From positions 1 to 11,268 of the forward strand of contig DDUE01000088.1 in the NCBI GenBank assembly GCA_002344625.1: 11,268 nt of DNA. Reading direction: 5' to 3'. This document shows positions 1-9,293 of the stretch, in pieces (position 1 is the stretch's first letter; every line of letters begins with the position of its first letter). Under the pieces are notes generated by a model. The model was not told the origin of the DNA, did not search any database, and saw only the letters and a program-made list of their open reading frames with translations. Made by a program: the position numbers and the translations under genes. This DNA is from Rhodocyclaceae bacterium UBA2346 (GTDB lineage: Bacteria > Pseudomonadota > Gammaproteobacteria > Burkholderiales > Rhodocyclaceae).

Positions 1-50
1 AGCATTTCGATGCGTGCTCACTGGTCCTCGCGCAACATGCTTCGCTCCAT
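1..50 (-). pseudogene. IS5-type transposase N-terminus, interrupted by an in-frame TGA at codon 11
   Basis: The minus-strand ATG at 50-48 reads MERSMLREDQ, then TGA (20-18), then ARIEML to the edge. The string REDQ-stop-ARIE resembles the 'L-x-E-x-Q-W-x-x-I' opening of IS5-family transposases, in which a tryptophan (TGG) would sit where TGA is found, so a single G-to-A change could explain the stop. A GGAG lies nine bases upstream of the ATG. The fragment is only about 16 codons, so the family assignment rests on a short match. A downstream start that bypasses the stop, or a sequencing error, are alternatives. The rest of the gene is outside the window. Confidence 0.4.
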
Positions 51-107
51 CCTCGCTCACTCCAAAAAGCGAGAATGTACATAATCTTGTCATTTGTGAA
101 CAGACCC
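1..107 (-). mobile_element. Outer end of an insertion sequence (IS5-family-like), truncated by the window edge
   Basis: Read on the minus strand, the segment begins beside a CTAG at 107-110 with GGTCTGTTCACAAATG, then an A/T-rich leader, a GGAG Shine-Dalgarno and an ATG opening a transposase-like reading frame. This is the layout of the 5' end of a small IS: terminal repeat, short leader, transposase start. CTAG or its central TA would fit the target duplications made by some IS5 subgroups. The other end lies outside the window, so neither the inverted repeat nor the target duplication can be confirmed. The boundary at 106-107 is approximate. A CAGACC on each side of CTAG (101-106 and 111-116) may be chance. 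Confidence 0.45.
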
Positions 108-269
108 TAGCAGACCTGTTGCCACGCATCGAGGACGTATAGCCGCCCGTCCGGAGGACATGATCTGAGTGGGTAGTCGCGAACGCCGGTTTTGTGTGTC
201 CTTCTGGACGTTGCGTCAAACGGGAGAATCGCGCCGAGCCGGCGTCGCCGAACAATTCGTCTTGTTTTG

Positions 270-286
270 TACGGCAATATGCCGTA
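270..286. promoter_or_regulatory. Perfect inverted repeat upstream of tacA-like gene, candidate antitoxin operator
   Basis: TACGGCA (270-276) and TGCCGTA (280-286) are exact reverse complements separated by ATA. The repeat lies just upstream of the AGGAGG of the antitoxin gene. Ribbon-helix-helix antitoxins usually repress their own operon by binding such short palindromes. A weak sigma-70-like pair, TTGTTT (262-267) and TAAATT (285-290) with 17-bp spacing, would place the repeat in the spacer, but the resulting start point would fall at the Shine-Dalgarno, so that promoter is doubtful. A second small repeat, CGAA-CAA-TTCG, sits at 249-259. The operator role is inferred. Confidence 0.5.
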
Positions 287-295
287 AATTCCGGC

Positions 296-301
296 AGGAG
301 G
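296..301 (+). promoter_or_regulatory. Ribosome binding site fixing the antitoxin start
   Basis: AGGAGG stands eight bases before the ATG at 310. The reading frame is open further upstream to a GTG at 169, but the perfect Shine-Dalgarno and the family's usual length both select 310. Confidence 0.8.
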
Positions 302-309
302 ACAAAACC

Positions 310-588
310 ATGCCAGCCAGCTCCAGCGCCCGTCTCGAAGCCCGGATCAGCACCGATCTGCATGCGATGCTCAAGCGTGCCGCCGAACTGCAGGGGCGCA
401 CCATGACCGACTTCGTGGTGTCCGCCGTGCAGGATGCCGCGCAGCGAGCGATCGAGCAGGCCGAAGTCGTTCGCCTGTCCGTGGCCGATCAGGAGCGTTT
501 CGCGCAGGCACTGCTGTCGCCGCCGCAAGTTTCCCCCGCCTTGGAGCGCGCCTTTGTCCGTCGCAGCAAGCTCTTGCGTGCTGAATGA
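310..588 (+). CDS. TacA-like (DUF1778) ribbon-helix-helix antitoxin
   Basis: A 92-residue protein of the DUF1778/TacA family, the antitoxin partner of GNAT-type toxins. The N-terminal half (about residues 7-45, from ARLEARIS through the 'GRTMTDFVVSAV' stretch) has the beta-strand plus two-helix pattern of a ribbon-helix-helix DNA-binding dimer. The C-terminal half (about 55-92), including LSVADQERFAQALL, is the part that in this family wraps the toxin and blocks its active site. The start at 310 is set by AGGAGG at 296-301; the open frame extending up to 169 looks non-coding. The stop overlaps the next start as ATGA, so translation of antitoxin and toxin is probably coupled. The palindrome at 270-286 is the likely autoregulatory site. 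The family assignment comes from sequence pattern and neighbour, with good confidence. Confidence 0.85.
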   Translation: MPASSSARLEARISTDLHAMLKRAAELQGRTMTDFVVSAVQDAAQRAIEQAEVVRLSVADQERFAQALLSPPQVSPALERAFVRRSKLLRAE

Positions 589-1082
589 GCCGCGCACCGT
601 TCAGGCTCGCGCCACTCGATGCGGCGCATGAGCGCGCTGCGTTCGACAGTGAATCGGAACCCCTCAACCGCTATCTGCGCGAGCACGTTGCTCAAGACGT
701 TCGCCGTCGCGTAGCGGCCTGCTTCGTGGCTTTGGATGATGGCCAGCGTGTCGTGGGCTACTACACCTTGGCATCGGCAAGTCTGTTGCTGGCCGATCTG
801 CCGGCCAGCACAGGCAGGAAGCTGCCACGCTACCCGAGCGTGCCTGCCGTGCGCATGGGCCGCCTGGCTGTCGATCAGGCATTCAAGGGGCACGGCCTTG
901 GCGGTGCGCTGCTGGCCGATGCGCTCGAGCGTGCCGCCCGTTCGGAGATTGCCGCCTTCGCGCTGATGGTGGATGCCAAGAACGAGGCCGCAGCGGCTTT
1001 CTACCGCCATCACGGTTTCATCGCCTTGCCGGATTCACCGCTTACCTTGTTCCTGCCGCTGGCAACCGTCCGGTCGGCCTGA
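585..1082 (+). CDS. TacT-like GNAT N-acetyltransferase toxin
   Basis: A 165-residue GCN5-related acetyltransferase. Toxins of this class (TacT, AtaT, ItaT) use acetyl-CoA to acetylate the amino group of aminoacyl-tRNA and so stop translation. Visible family marks are FDSESEPLNRYL near residue 20, the strand 'VVGYYTLASAS' near 57, RMGRLAVDQAFKGHGLG (90-106) carrying the acetyl-CoA pyrophosphate loop (KGHGLG in place of the common Q/RGxGLG), and AAFYRHHGF with Tyr140 at the position of the catalytic tyrosine of TacT. The ending 'SPLTLFLPL' is also typical. Length matches the family and nothing looks truncated. It overlaps the antitoxin gene by four bases. The exact aminoacyl-tRNA target cannot be read from the sequence. 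It lies about 0.5 kb from an IS end, in line with an accessory module. Confidence 0.87.
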   Translation: MSRAPFRLAPLDAAHERAAFDSESEPLNRYLREHVAQDVRRRVAACFVALDDGQRVVGYYTLASASLLLADLPASTGRKLPRYPSVPAVRMGRLAVDQAFKGHGLGGALLADALERAARSEIAAFALMVDAKNEAAAAFYRHHGFIALPDSPLTLFLPLATVRSA

Positions 1083-1138
1083 ACTTGCCGTGCCTGCAAA
1101 GTCCGGCGTGCGGCGGTTCGGGGGCGCCTGTCGCACCC

Positions 1139-1546
1139 TTACCCGTTTCGTTCCAGGAAGCTGCGAATCTGCCGGCGTTCCCGCTTGTCCGGTTTGTGGG
1201 TGGGCTGCTCGCCGTGGGCCATTTTGGCCAGGGCTGCGGCCTGTTCGCGCCGGGCGATGCTCGCGGGGGTCTCGAGGTAGAGTGTTTGCGCGAACTGTGC
1301 GTTGCCACGCAGCATCGCAAGCGCAAGCACCTCGAGTTCGAACTGGGTGCCGCTCCGTTCGATGTCCAGGCGGTCGCCGGGTTTGAGGGATTTCGAAGGT
1401 TTGCAGCGCTCGCCGTTCAAACGAACGTGGCCCGCGTGCAAGGCCTCGGTCGCGAGCCGCCGCGTCTTGTAGAAGCGCGCGGCCCAGAGCCATTTGTCGG
1501 CTCTTACCGATGTTTGATCCAGGTCTTGAGTCGTGGGGCGGTTCAT
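1139..1546 (-). CDS. hslR: Hsp15, S4-domain ribosome-associated heat shock protein
   Basis: A 135-residue protein matching Hsp15 (E. coli 133 residues). Hsp15 binds free 50S subunits that carry a stalled peptidyl-tRNA and helps return them to translation. The S4 RNA-binding domain begins near residue 15 with VRADKWLWAARFYKTR, followed by 'GHVRLNGERCKPSK' and 'LKPGDRLDI', close to E. coli. The C-terminal basic tail 'PDKRERRQIRSFLERNG' matches the Hsp15 tail. The ATG at 1546-1544 gives the expected length, although no strong Shine-Dalgarno precedes it. The gene converges with the toxin gene (56 bp apart, no clear terminator seen) and diverges from galE across 137 bp. No heat-shock promoter could be identified with confidence. 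Confidence 0.93.
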   Translation of the reverse strand: MNRPTTQDLDQTSVRADKWLWAARFYKTRRLATEALHAGHVRLNGERCKPSKSLKPGDRLDIERSGTQFELEVLALAMLRGNAQFAQTLYLETPASIARREQAAALAKMAHGEQPTHKPDKRERRQIRSFLERNG

Positions 1547-1683
1547 CGTGCGGGGGAGCGGTAAGTTGAAACGACGGATCGCGCCGTGGCCGTTCGGGTG
1601 CCGAGGTTTGGCGTGCCATGCGCATCGTGGGGTAAGCTAGCGGCTTTCGCAAGCCCGGTGGTGGGCGAGGGGCAGGAGGCTTC

Positions 1684-2706
1684 ATGGCAGTGATTCTGGT
1701 TACGGGCGGGGCGGGCTACATCGGGTCGCACACCTGCGTTGCGCTGCTCGAAGCGGGGCACGAGGTGGTCGTGGTCGATAACCTCAGCAATGGCAGCACG
1801 GAGGCCTTGCGTCGTGTGGCGGCGATCACCGGTCGGGCACTCGCCGGGTTTCACGTGGTGGATGTGCGCGACCGGGTCGCGCTGCGCGCGGTCTTCGCGC
1901 GTTATCCGATCCAGGTGGTGGTGCATTTCGCCGCGCTCAAGGCGGTGGGCGAGTCGGTGCGCGAACCGCTGCGCTACTATGACAACAACGTGGCCGGGAC
2001 GGTCGCGCTGGCCGAGGTGATGCAGGCGGCCGGTGTCCATCGGCTGGTGTTCAGCTCGTCCGCGACGGTCTATGGCGACCCCGCCAGCGTCCCCATTTCG
2101 GAGGATTTTCCGACTTCCGCGACCAATCCGTATGGCTGGAGCAAGCTCATGACCGAGCAGGTGCTGCGGGATCTGGTCGCTGCGTCGCCCGATTGGCGGG
2201 TGGTGCTGCTGCGCTACTTCAATCCGGTCGGGGCGCATCCGAGCGGCGCGATCGGCGAGGATCCGCTTGGCGTGCCGAACAACCTGATGCCTTATGTCAG
2301 CCAGGTGGCGGTCGGCAAACTGGAGCGTCTGCGGGTGTTTGGCGGGGACTATGCGACGCCTGACGGATCCGGCGTCCGCGACTACATCCATGTGGTCGAT
2401 CTGGCCGCGGGGCATGTGCAGGCGGTCGAGCGGATCGATGCGCTCGACCGTTGCGCGTGCGTCAATCTCGGTACCGGCAGGGGCTACAGTGTCCTGGAAG
2501 TGATCGCCGCGTTCGAACAGGCTTCGGGCAGGCGCATCCCCTACGAGATCGTCGAGCGCCGGGCGGGCGACGTGGCGCAATGCTGGGCAGACCCTTCGCT
2601 CGCGGAAGCGGTGCTGGGATGGCGGGCGAGGCACGACCTTGCGACGATGTGCCGCGACGCCTGGAGCTGGCAGCGTGCGAATCCGGGCGGCTATCCGTCG
2701 CAATGA
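1684..2706 (+). CDS. galE: UDP-glucose 4-epimerase
   Basis: A 340-residue short-chain dehydrogenase/reductase enzyme that interconverts UDP-glucose and UDP-galactose with tightly bound NAD, feeding galactose use and surface polysaccharide synthesis in the cytoplasm. The NAD-binding motif GGAGYIGSH is at residues 8-16, followed by 'VVDNLSNGS'. The catalytic triad is visible as FSSSATVYG (serine at 124-126) and NPYGWSK with Tyr150 and Lys154, one position off E. coli GalE (338 residues). 'LRYFNPVGAHPSG' and 'VRDYIHVVDLA' are further GalE hallmarks. AGGAGG at 1674-1679 lies four bases before the ATG. A TAAGCT at 1633-1638 could be a -10 box but no good -35 pairs with it. There is no sugar-cluster neighbour, so the gene seems to stand alone. 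Some relatives also act on N-acetylated sugars, which cannot be excluded here. Confidence 0.95.
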   Translation: MAVILVTGGAGYIGSHTCVALLEAGHEVVVVDNLSNGSTEALRRVAAITGRALAGFHVVDVRDRVALRAVFARYPIQVVVHFAALKAVGESVREPLRYYDNNVAGTVALAEVMQAAGVHRLVFSSSATVYGDPASVPISEDFPTSATNPYGWSKLMTEQVLRDLVAASPDWRVVLLRYFNPVGAHPSGAIGEDPLGVPNNLMPYVSQVAVGKLERLRVFGGDYATPDGSGVRDYIHVVDLAAGHVQAVERIDALDRCACVNLGTGRGYSVLEVIAAFEQASGRRIPYEIVERRAGDVAQCWADPSLAEAVLGWRARHDLATMCRDAWSWQRANPGGYPSQ

Positions 2707-2787
2707 AGAAACGACAGGCCGGGCGCCGTGTTTGGCAGGCCGGATCTGTTCAGGCGGCACGCCGTGGACGTGCGAGGTGTGCGGTTC

Positions 2788-3087
2788 TTACCAGTCTTTC
2801 TTCAGACGGTTTTGATACTGGACATCGTGCGGGAGCGTTTTCTGCATGGCTTCGAGTTCGCGGGTGAAGATCTCGGCGGCGCGTGCGAGGGTTTCGGCGG
2901 AAAGATGGGGCAGCTCGGTCTGGCGTGCGATCAGGCGCACCAGCATGTCGATCGAGCGTTTGCGCTGATGCGGATCGGGGGCCAGGTAAATGCCGTAGTC
3001 GGCACTGCACAGGGTCTTCAGGAACGCTGCACGGCGTTCGACGCGATGCAGGAATCGCCCCTCGGGGGTGTTTGCGGTAACAGGCAT
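2788..3087 (-). CDS. Small conserved-looking protein of unknown function
   Basis: A 99-residue protein that I do not recognise. It has no signal peptide or membrane segment and reads as soluble and mainly helical: 'GRFLHRVERRAAFLKTL', 'SIDMLVRLIARQ' and 'SAETLARAAEIFTRELEAMQ' form amphipathic stretches, ending in a basic 'YQNRLKKDW'. It contains one cysteine and a central 'GIYLAPDPHQRKR'. The natural-looking amino-acid composition, the clean stop and the position between galE and uvrA with no competing gene support it as real. The start at 3087 has only a weak Shine-Dalgarno, and no better upstream in-frame start is seen. It converges with galE (81 bp gap) and shares orientation with uvrA, about 100 bp downstream of that gene's stop, so it may be read from its own promoter or through from uvrA. 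No function is proposed. Confidence 0.72.
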   Translation of the reverse strand: MPVTANTPEGRFLHRVERRAAFLKTLCSADYGIYLAPDPHQRKRSIDMLVRLIARQTELPHLSAETLARAAEIFTRELEAMQKTLPHDVQYQNRLKKDW

Positions 3088-3191
3088 GGCGGCAACTCGG
3101 CGAACTCATGAACTCTCGGAAGCCGATTGTGCCTCATCGAAAGGTCGAAAGTCGTAACACCGGGTGAGCGGATGCGGCAAGGGCGCCGCGG

Positions 3192-6029
<2,838 letters not shown>

Positions 6030-6057
6030 GTGTCGAACCGGCATTGACCAACGTGCC

Positions 6058-6086
6058 ACTATACGAGAGAAGGCAGGCGCGACCAA
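6058..6086 (-). promoter_or_regulatory. Sigma-70-type promoter for uvrA
   Basis: On the minus strand TTGGTC (6086-6081) and TATAGT (6063-6058) are separated by exactly 17 bp and match the -35 and -10 consensus at 4/6 and 5/6. Transcription would begin near 6051, leaving a leader of about 21 bases before the ATG at 6029, which also argues against the longer open frame reaching 6188. No Shine-Dalgarno is obvious in the leader. Confidence 0.6.
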
Positions 6087-6164
6087 ACCGGTATTTCGGC
6101 CCGGCCGGAACCGGTTCGCGCCGACGCTGCCCGCATCGGCATCATGGGGTGGGAGGGCCGCTGA

Positions 6165-6173
6165 TGGTAGAAT
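6165..6173 (+). promoter_or_regulatory. Extended -10 promoter for the MFS transporter and ssb
   Basis: TGGTAGAAT is a TGn extension directly before TAGAAT (5/6 to the -10 consensus). Transcription would begin near 6180, about 20 bases before the ATG at 6200. No good -35 is seen at the proper distance (TGGGGT at 6145-6150), which extended -10 promoters tolerate. With only 26 bp between the two genes, this promoter may also serve ssb. Confidence 0.5.
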
Positions 6174-6199
6174 CGCGCCTTTCCACAATCCACCCCGCC

Positions 6200-7405
6200 A
6201 TGTCCTCGATCGAACATGATTCGATGACCGCCCTCGAACGGCGTGCCGGCATCAGCCTCGCCGCGATCTTCGCGCTGCGCATGCTGGGCCTGTTCCTCAT
6301 CCTGCCGGTCTTCGCGGTGCATGCGCACGCCTACGCGGGTGGCGACAGCCTCGTCCTCGTCGGCCTGGCCATCGGGGCGTATGGCCTGACCCAGGCCTTT
6401 CTTCAGCTTCCGTTCGGTGCGGCGTCCGATCGGTTCGGGCGCAAGCCGGTGATCGTTTTCGGGCTCGTGCTGTTCGTCGTCGGCAGCGCGATGGCCGCGT
6501 TGGCCGACAGCATCGAGATGGTCGTTGCCGGGCGCGCGCTGCAGGGGGCGGGCGCCATATCCGCCGCCGTCACGGCGCTGGCCGCCGACCTGACCCGCGA
6601 CCAGCACCGCACCAAGATCATGGCGATGATCGGTTCCAGCATCGGGCTGGTATTCGCGCTGTCGATGGTCGCGGCGCCGGTGCTGCATGCGCTGGTCGGC
6701 ATGAGCGGCATCTTCTGGATCACGGCCTTGCTCGCGCTCGGCGCGATCTTCGTGGTTGTGCGCGTGGTGCCGGACGCGCCGACCGTTTCGCGCCCGGCCA
6801 AGGGTCGCCTGCTGGACGTTTTGCGCAACGGCCAGCTGATGCGCCTCAATTTCGGGGTGTTCGCGCTACACCTCATCCAGACCACCATGTGGGTGCTGGT
6901 GCCGACCGCGCTGGTGAGCCGTGGCGGGCTGCCGCTCGCCGAGCACTGGCGGGTCTATCTGCCCGCCGTGCTGCTGTCGTTCGTGGTGATGGTGCCGGCC
7001 ATCATCGTGGCCGAGCGGCGCGGCCTGATGAAACCCATCTTCAATGCGTCCATCGTCCTGCTCGTGATCGTGCAGGCGGGCCTGTACCTGTTCAGTCAGG
7101 GGGTGTGGCTGCTCGGACTGTGGTTGACGCTGTTCTTTGTCGCATTCAACGTGCTCGAGGCCACCCAGCCTTCGTGGATATCGCGGATTGCGCCGGCCGA
7201 CGCCAAGGGCGCGGCACTTGGCGTCTACAATACGCTGCAGTCGGTCGGGCTGTTTCTCGGTGGCATGCTGGGCGGCTACGTCGGCCAGCACTTCGGCAGC
7301 GCGGCGGTCAACCTGGTGTGCGCGGGGGTTGCCATCGCGTGGCTGGCGCTGGCCATTTCAATGAATGCGCCGCCCCGACGGGTCGTCCCCGCGGTCGCGG
7401 CCTGA
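6200..7405 (+). CDS. YajR-like major facilitator superfamily transporter lacking the C-terminal YAM domain
   Basis: A 401-residue, 12-helix inner-membrane transporter of the major facilitator superfamily. It follows E. coli YajR closely along its length: [20 protein letters not shown], '[16 protein letters not shown]', motif A SDRFGRKP (76-83), [41 protein letters not shown], '[10 protein letters not shown]' and '[14 protein letters not shown]'. YajR is a proton-coupled putative drug exporter; the substrate here is unknown. E. coli YajR (454 residues) carries an extra C-terminal ferredoxin-like YAM domain. This protein stops just after the last helix ('[13 protein letters not shown]'), so that domain is absent. 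The ATG at 6200 follows the promoter at 6165-6173; the ATG at 6224 (MTALERR) is a possible alternative, and neither has a clear Shine-Dalgarno. The gene lies between divergent uvrA and downstream ssb. Confidence 0.9.
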   Translation: MSSIEHDSMTALERRAGISLAAIFALRMLGLFLILPVFAVHAHAYAGGDSLVLVGLAIGAYGLTQAFLQLPFGAASDRFGRKPVIVFGLVLFVVGSAMAALADSIEMVVAGRALQGAGAISAAVTALAADLTRDQHRTKIMAMIGSSIGLVFALSMVAAPVLHALVGMSGIFWITALLALGAIFVVVRVVPDAPTVSRPAKGRLLDVLRNGQLMRLNFGVFALHLIQTTMWVLVPTALVSRGGLPLAEHWRVYLPAVLLSFVVMVPAIIVAERRGLMKPIFNASIVLLVIVQAGLYLFSQGVWLLGLWLTLFFVAFNVLEATQPSWISRIAPADAKGAALGVYNTLQSVGLFLGGMLGGYVGQHFGSAAVNLVCAGVAIAWLALAISMNAPPRRVVPAVAA

Positions 7406-7431
7406 GCAGCCTCATTTAAGGAGAGAGCGGG

Positions 7432-7932
7432 ATGGCATCCCTGAACAAGGTCATTCTGATCGGCAATCTCGGCAAGGACCCCGAGACCCGCTATGCGCCG
7501 TCGGGCGATGCGATCTGCAACCTGACCCTGGCGACTTCCGAAACCTGGAAGGACAAGACCACCGGTGAGCGGCGTGAAGCCACCGAGTGGCACCGGGTCG
7601 TGTTCTTCGGCCGTATTGCCGAAGTCGCGGCGCAATACCTGCGCAAAGGCAGCCAGATCTATGTCGAAGGCCGCCTGCAGACGCGCAAGTGGCAGGACAA
7701 GGACGGCCAGGACCGCTATACCACCGAGATCCGCGGCGACGAGATGAAAATGCTCGGCAGCCGCCAAGGCATGGGGGGCGAGTCCGCGGCGGGTGCGCAG
7801 GATGCCGGCTATGACGCGCCGCGTTCGCGCCCCGAGCCGGCACGTGCCCAACCGCAAAGCGCCGCCCCCCGCTCCGAACAGGCGCCCGCCAAGCCCGCTT
7901 TCGATTCATTCGACGACGACATCCCATTCTAG
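7432..7932 (+). CDS. ssb: Single-stranded DNA-binding protein
   Basis: A 166-residue SSB (E. coli 178). It forms tetramers that coat single-stranded DNA in replication, recombination and repair and recruit partners through the C-terminal tip. The OB fold covers about residues 1-110, opening with [16 protein letters not shown] and including '[23 protein letters not shown]' and '[16 protein letters not shown]'. A low-complexity Pro/Ala/Gln/Arg linker (about 112-155) follows, then the acidic tip DDDIPF, which is the standard partner-binding motif. AAGGAG at 7418-7423 precedes the ATG by eight bases. It begins 26 bp after the transporter stop, so cotranscription is likely. Downstream, CCCGCC (7972-7977) and GGCGGG (7984-7989) can form a GC hairpin between ssb and the convergent lyase gene, but no T-run follows, so a terminator is not claimed. 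Confidence 0.97.
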   Translation: MASLNKVILIGNLGKDPETRYAPSGDAICNLTLATSETWKDKTTGERREATEWHRVVFFGRIAEVAAQYLRKGSQIYVEGRLQTRKWQDKDGQDRYTTEIRGDEMKMLGSRQGMGGESAAGAQDAGYDAPRSRPEPARAQPQSAAPRSEQAPAKPAFDSFDDDIPF

Positions 7933-7998
7933 AGGGCATCGGCAGGCCGGCAAGCCGGGTTGCGCGCTTGTCCCGCCGGGCCGGGCGGGCAGGTCGCG

Positions 7999-9180
7999 TT
8001 ATTGCCCGGCAAGCATGGGCTGCGCGGTCGCGCGATGTGCCACCAGCGCCGTCTTCATTCGGCGCAGCGCTTCATCGAGGGTGCTGCGCGGGCAGCCGAA
8101 GTTGAGGCGCACGAAGCCGGGCATACCGAACGGCGCGCCGTCCGACAGGCCCACGCCGGCATCCTCGAAGAACTTCGCCGGGTCAGTGAGGCCGGTGGCG
8201 CGGCAATCGATCCAGGCCAGGTAGGTCGCTTCGGGGCGGGTGGTCGAGACGCCCGGCATCGTGGCGACGGCGTCGAGGACCCGCGCGCAGTTTCCGCGCA
8301 GATAGCGCAGGAGCGCCTGGCGCCAGGGGTCGCCGTCGCGGTAGGCGGCCTCGGCGGCCGCGAGCCCGAGCACGTTCGGGTGGCCCGCGAGCCCGCGCAT
8401 CGCGCGGGCGTAGGCGCGGCGCAGCTTCGGATCGGGAATGATTGCGAAGGCGCAGTAAAGGGCCGGGATGTTCCAGGTTTTCGACGGGGCCATCAAGGTG
8501 ATGGTGCGTGCCGCGACCGCATCGTTCAGGGCGGCGATCGGCCGATGCGGGTGGTCCGGGTCGAGCACCAGGCCACAATGGATCTCGTCGGAACAGATAA
8601 TCAGGTCACGACGTTCGGCCAGGTCCGCGAGCCAGCCGAGCTCATCGTCATCGAACACCCGGCCGACCGGGTTGTGCGGATTGCACAGCATCAGCAGGCG
8701 GGTGCGGGGGCCGATCGCGTCCTCGGTCGCGCGGCGGTCCCATTCCCAGCGCGAATCCCGCAACACCAGCGGGCGGGTCACCAGTGTCCGGTCGTTGTTG
8801 GCCGGCGCGGTGAGAAAGGGCGGGTAGACCGGGGTGGCGGTGAACACTTCGTCGCCGGCACGGCCGACCGCGCGGCAGGCGAGGTTGAAGCCGCTCACCA
8901 CGCCGGGCAGCCATATCAGCCATTCCGGGCGGATCGCCCAGCCGTGGTCGCGCGCGATACCGTCAATCACTGCTTCGACCAGCGCCGGCCACGGATCGGT
9001 GTAGCCGAACACCGGATGGGCGAGTCGTGCGGCGAGCGCGTCACGGATCACGTCCGCGACCGCGAAATCCATGTCGGCGACCCACAGGGGCAGGATGTCG
9101 CGGCCGGCATAGCGGCCCCATTTTTCGCCCGGCTCGGCGGCGCGGTCGAGCGGTGTGTCGAAGTCGAAATCGGTATTCAC
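7999..9180 (-). CDS. MalY/PatB-type PLP-dependent aminotransferase, probable cystathionine beta-lyase (C-S lyase)
   Basis: A 393-residue fold-type I pyridoxal-phosphate enzyme of the MalY/PatB family. These split C-S bonds of cystathionine, cysteine conjugates and similar substrates to a thiol, pyruvate and ammonia. Family marks are LPLWVADMDFA near residue 30, 'HPVFGYT', 'GVVSGFNLACRA', CNPHNPVGRV (166-175), CSDEIHCGL with Asp198 contacting the PLP ring nitrogen, and APSKTWNIPAL with Lys234 as the PLP-binding lysine. The ending 'GFVRLNFGCPRSTLDEAL' matches MalY. The start is the GTG at 9180: AGGAG lies seven bases upstream and the protein then begins at the family's usual point, while the open frame reaching 9291 adds an unrelated extension. 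E. coli MalY also represses the maltose regulon; nothing here suggests that role. The gene converges with ssb and diverges from the metallo-hydrolase gene. Confidence 0.9.
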   Translation of the reverse strand: MNTDFDFDTPLDRAAEPGEKWGRYAGRDILPLWVADMDFAVADVIRDALAARLAHPVFGYTDPWPALVEAVIDGIARDHGWAIRPEWLIWLPGVVSGFNLACRAVGRAGDEVFTATPVYPPFLTAPANNDRTLVTRPLVLRDSRWEWDRRATEDAIGPRTRLLMLCNPHNPVGRVFDDDELGWLADLAERRDLIICSDEIHCGLVLDPDHPHRPIAALNDAVAARTITLMAPSKTWNIPALYCAFAIIPDPKLRRAYARAMRGLAGHPNVLGLAAAEAAYRDGDPWRQALLRYLRGNCARVLDAVATMPGVSTTRPEATYLAWIDCRATGLTDPAKFFEDAGVGLSDGAPFGMPGFVRLNFGCPRSTLDEALRRMKTALVAHRATAQPMLAGQ

Positions 9181-9187
9181 GGTTGAG

Positions 9188-9192
9188 CTCCT
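9188..9192 (-). promoter_or_regulatory. Ribosome binding site selecting the GTG start of the C-S lyase
   Basis: AGGAG on the minus strand sits seven bases before the GTG at 9180-9178. It decides against the longer frame opening at 9291. Confidence 0.75.
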
Positions 9193-9225
9193 GGCAGGCG
9201 TCCAGTGTAACCCGATGTCGAAGCA

Positions 9226-9255
9226 TTCGTCCCCGAGGGTCGGTGCGGCTACAAT
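9226..9255 (+). promoter_or_regulatory. Possible promoter of the metallo-hydrolase / tcdA / cbiX-like operon
   Basis: TACAAT at 9250-9255 matches the -10 consensus at 5/6. A poor -35, TTCGTC (9226-9231), lies 18 bp upstream. The predicted transcript start near 9262 leaves about 30 bases before the GTG at 9294, with the Shine-Dalgarno inside that leader. Confidence 0.42.
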
Positions 9256-9281
9256 GTCGCCGAAAGCGCTGCATGCGCAGG

Positions 9282-9287
9282 AGGAGG
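9282..9287 (+). promoter_or_regulatory. Ribosome binding site selecting the GTG start of the metallo-hydrolase
   Basis: AGGAGG lies six bases before the GTG at 9294. The only nearby ATG (9273) would place this purine run inside the coding sequence as an arginine run, so GTG is preferred. Confidence 0.75.
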
Positions 9288-9293
9288 ACAATC

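Noticed and set aside
52..73. CTCGCT / AGCGAG hairpin with a 10-base loop
   Set aside because: Short stem, large loop, no T-run, and it lies in the leader of the transposase frame; not a convincing terminator.
107..142. Plus-strand frame reading LADLLPRIEDV-stop just beyond the IS end, reminiscent of the C-terminal end of an IS66-type transposase
   Set aside because: Only eleven residues, no upstream part because the IS end interrupts it, and no other IS66 trace nearby; too short to support a call.
1543..2760. 405-codon open frame on the minus strand opposite galE
   Set aside because: Arg/His/Pro-rich composition typical of the antisense frame of a GC-rich gene; galE on the other strand has full family motifs.
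3137..3151. Tandem TCGAAAG repeats with one base between them, upstream of the 99-residue protein gene
   Set aside because: Only two copies and no symmetry or known binding motif; probably chance.
3175..3191. GCGGC/GCCGC hairpin directly after the uvrA stop on the minus strand
   Set aside because: Five-base stem with no T-run; not enough for a terminator call.
6030..6188. 53-residue N-terminal extension of UvrA
   Set aside because: UvrA homologues begin at MDEIRIRG; a 17-bp-spaced promoter lies within the extension.
7972..7989. CCCGCC...GGCGGG hairpin between the convergent ssb and lyase genes
   Set aside because: Six-base GC stem without a U-tract on either strand; in DNA this GC-rich such stems arise often, so it is not listed as a terminator.
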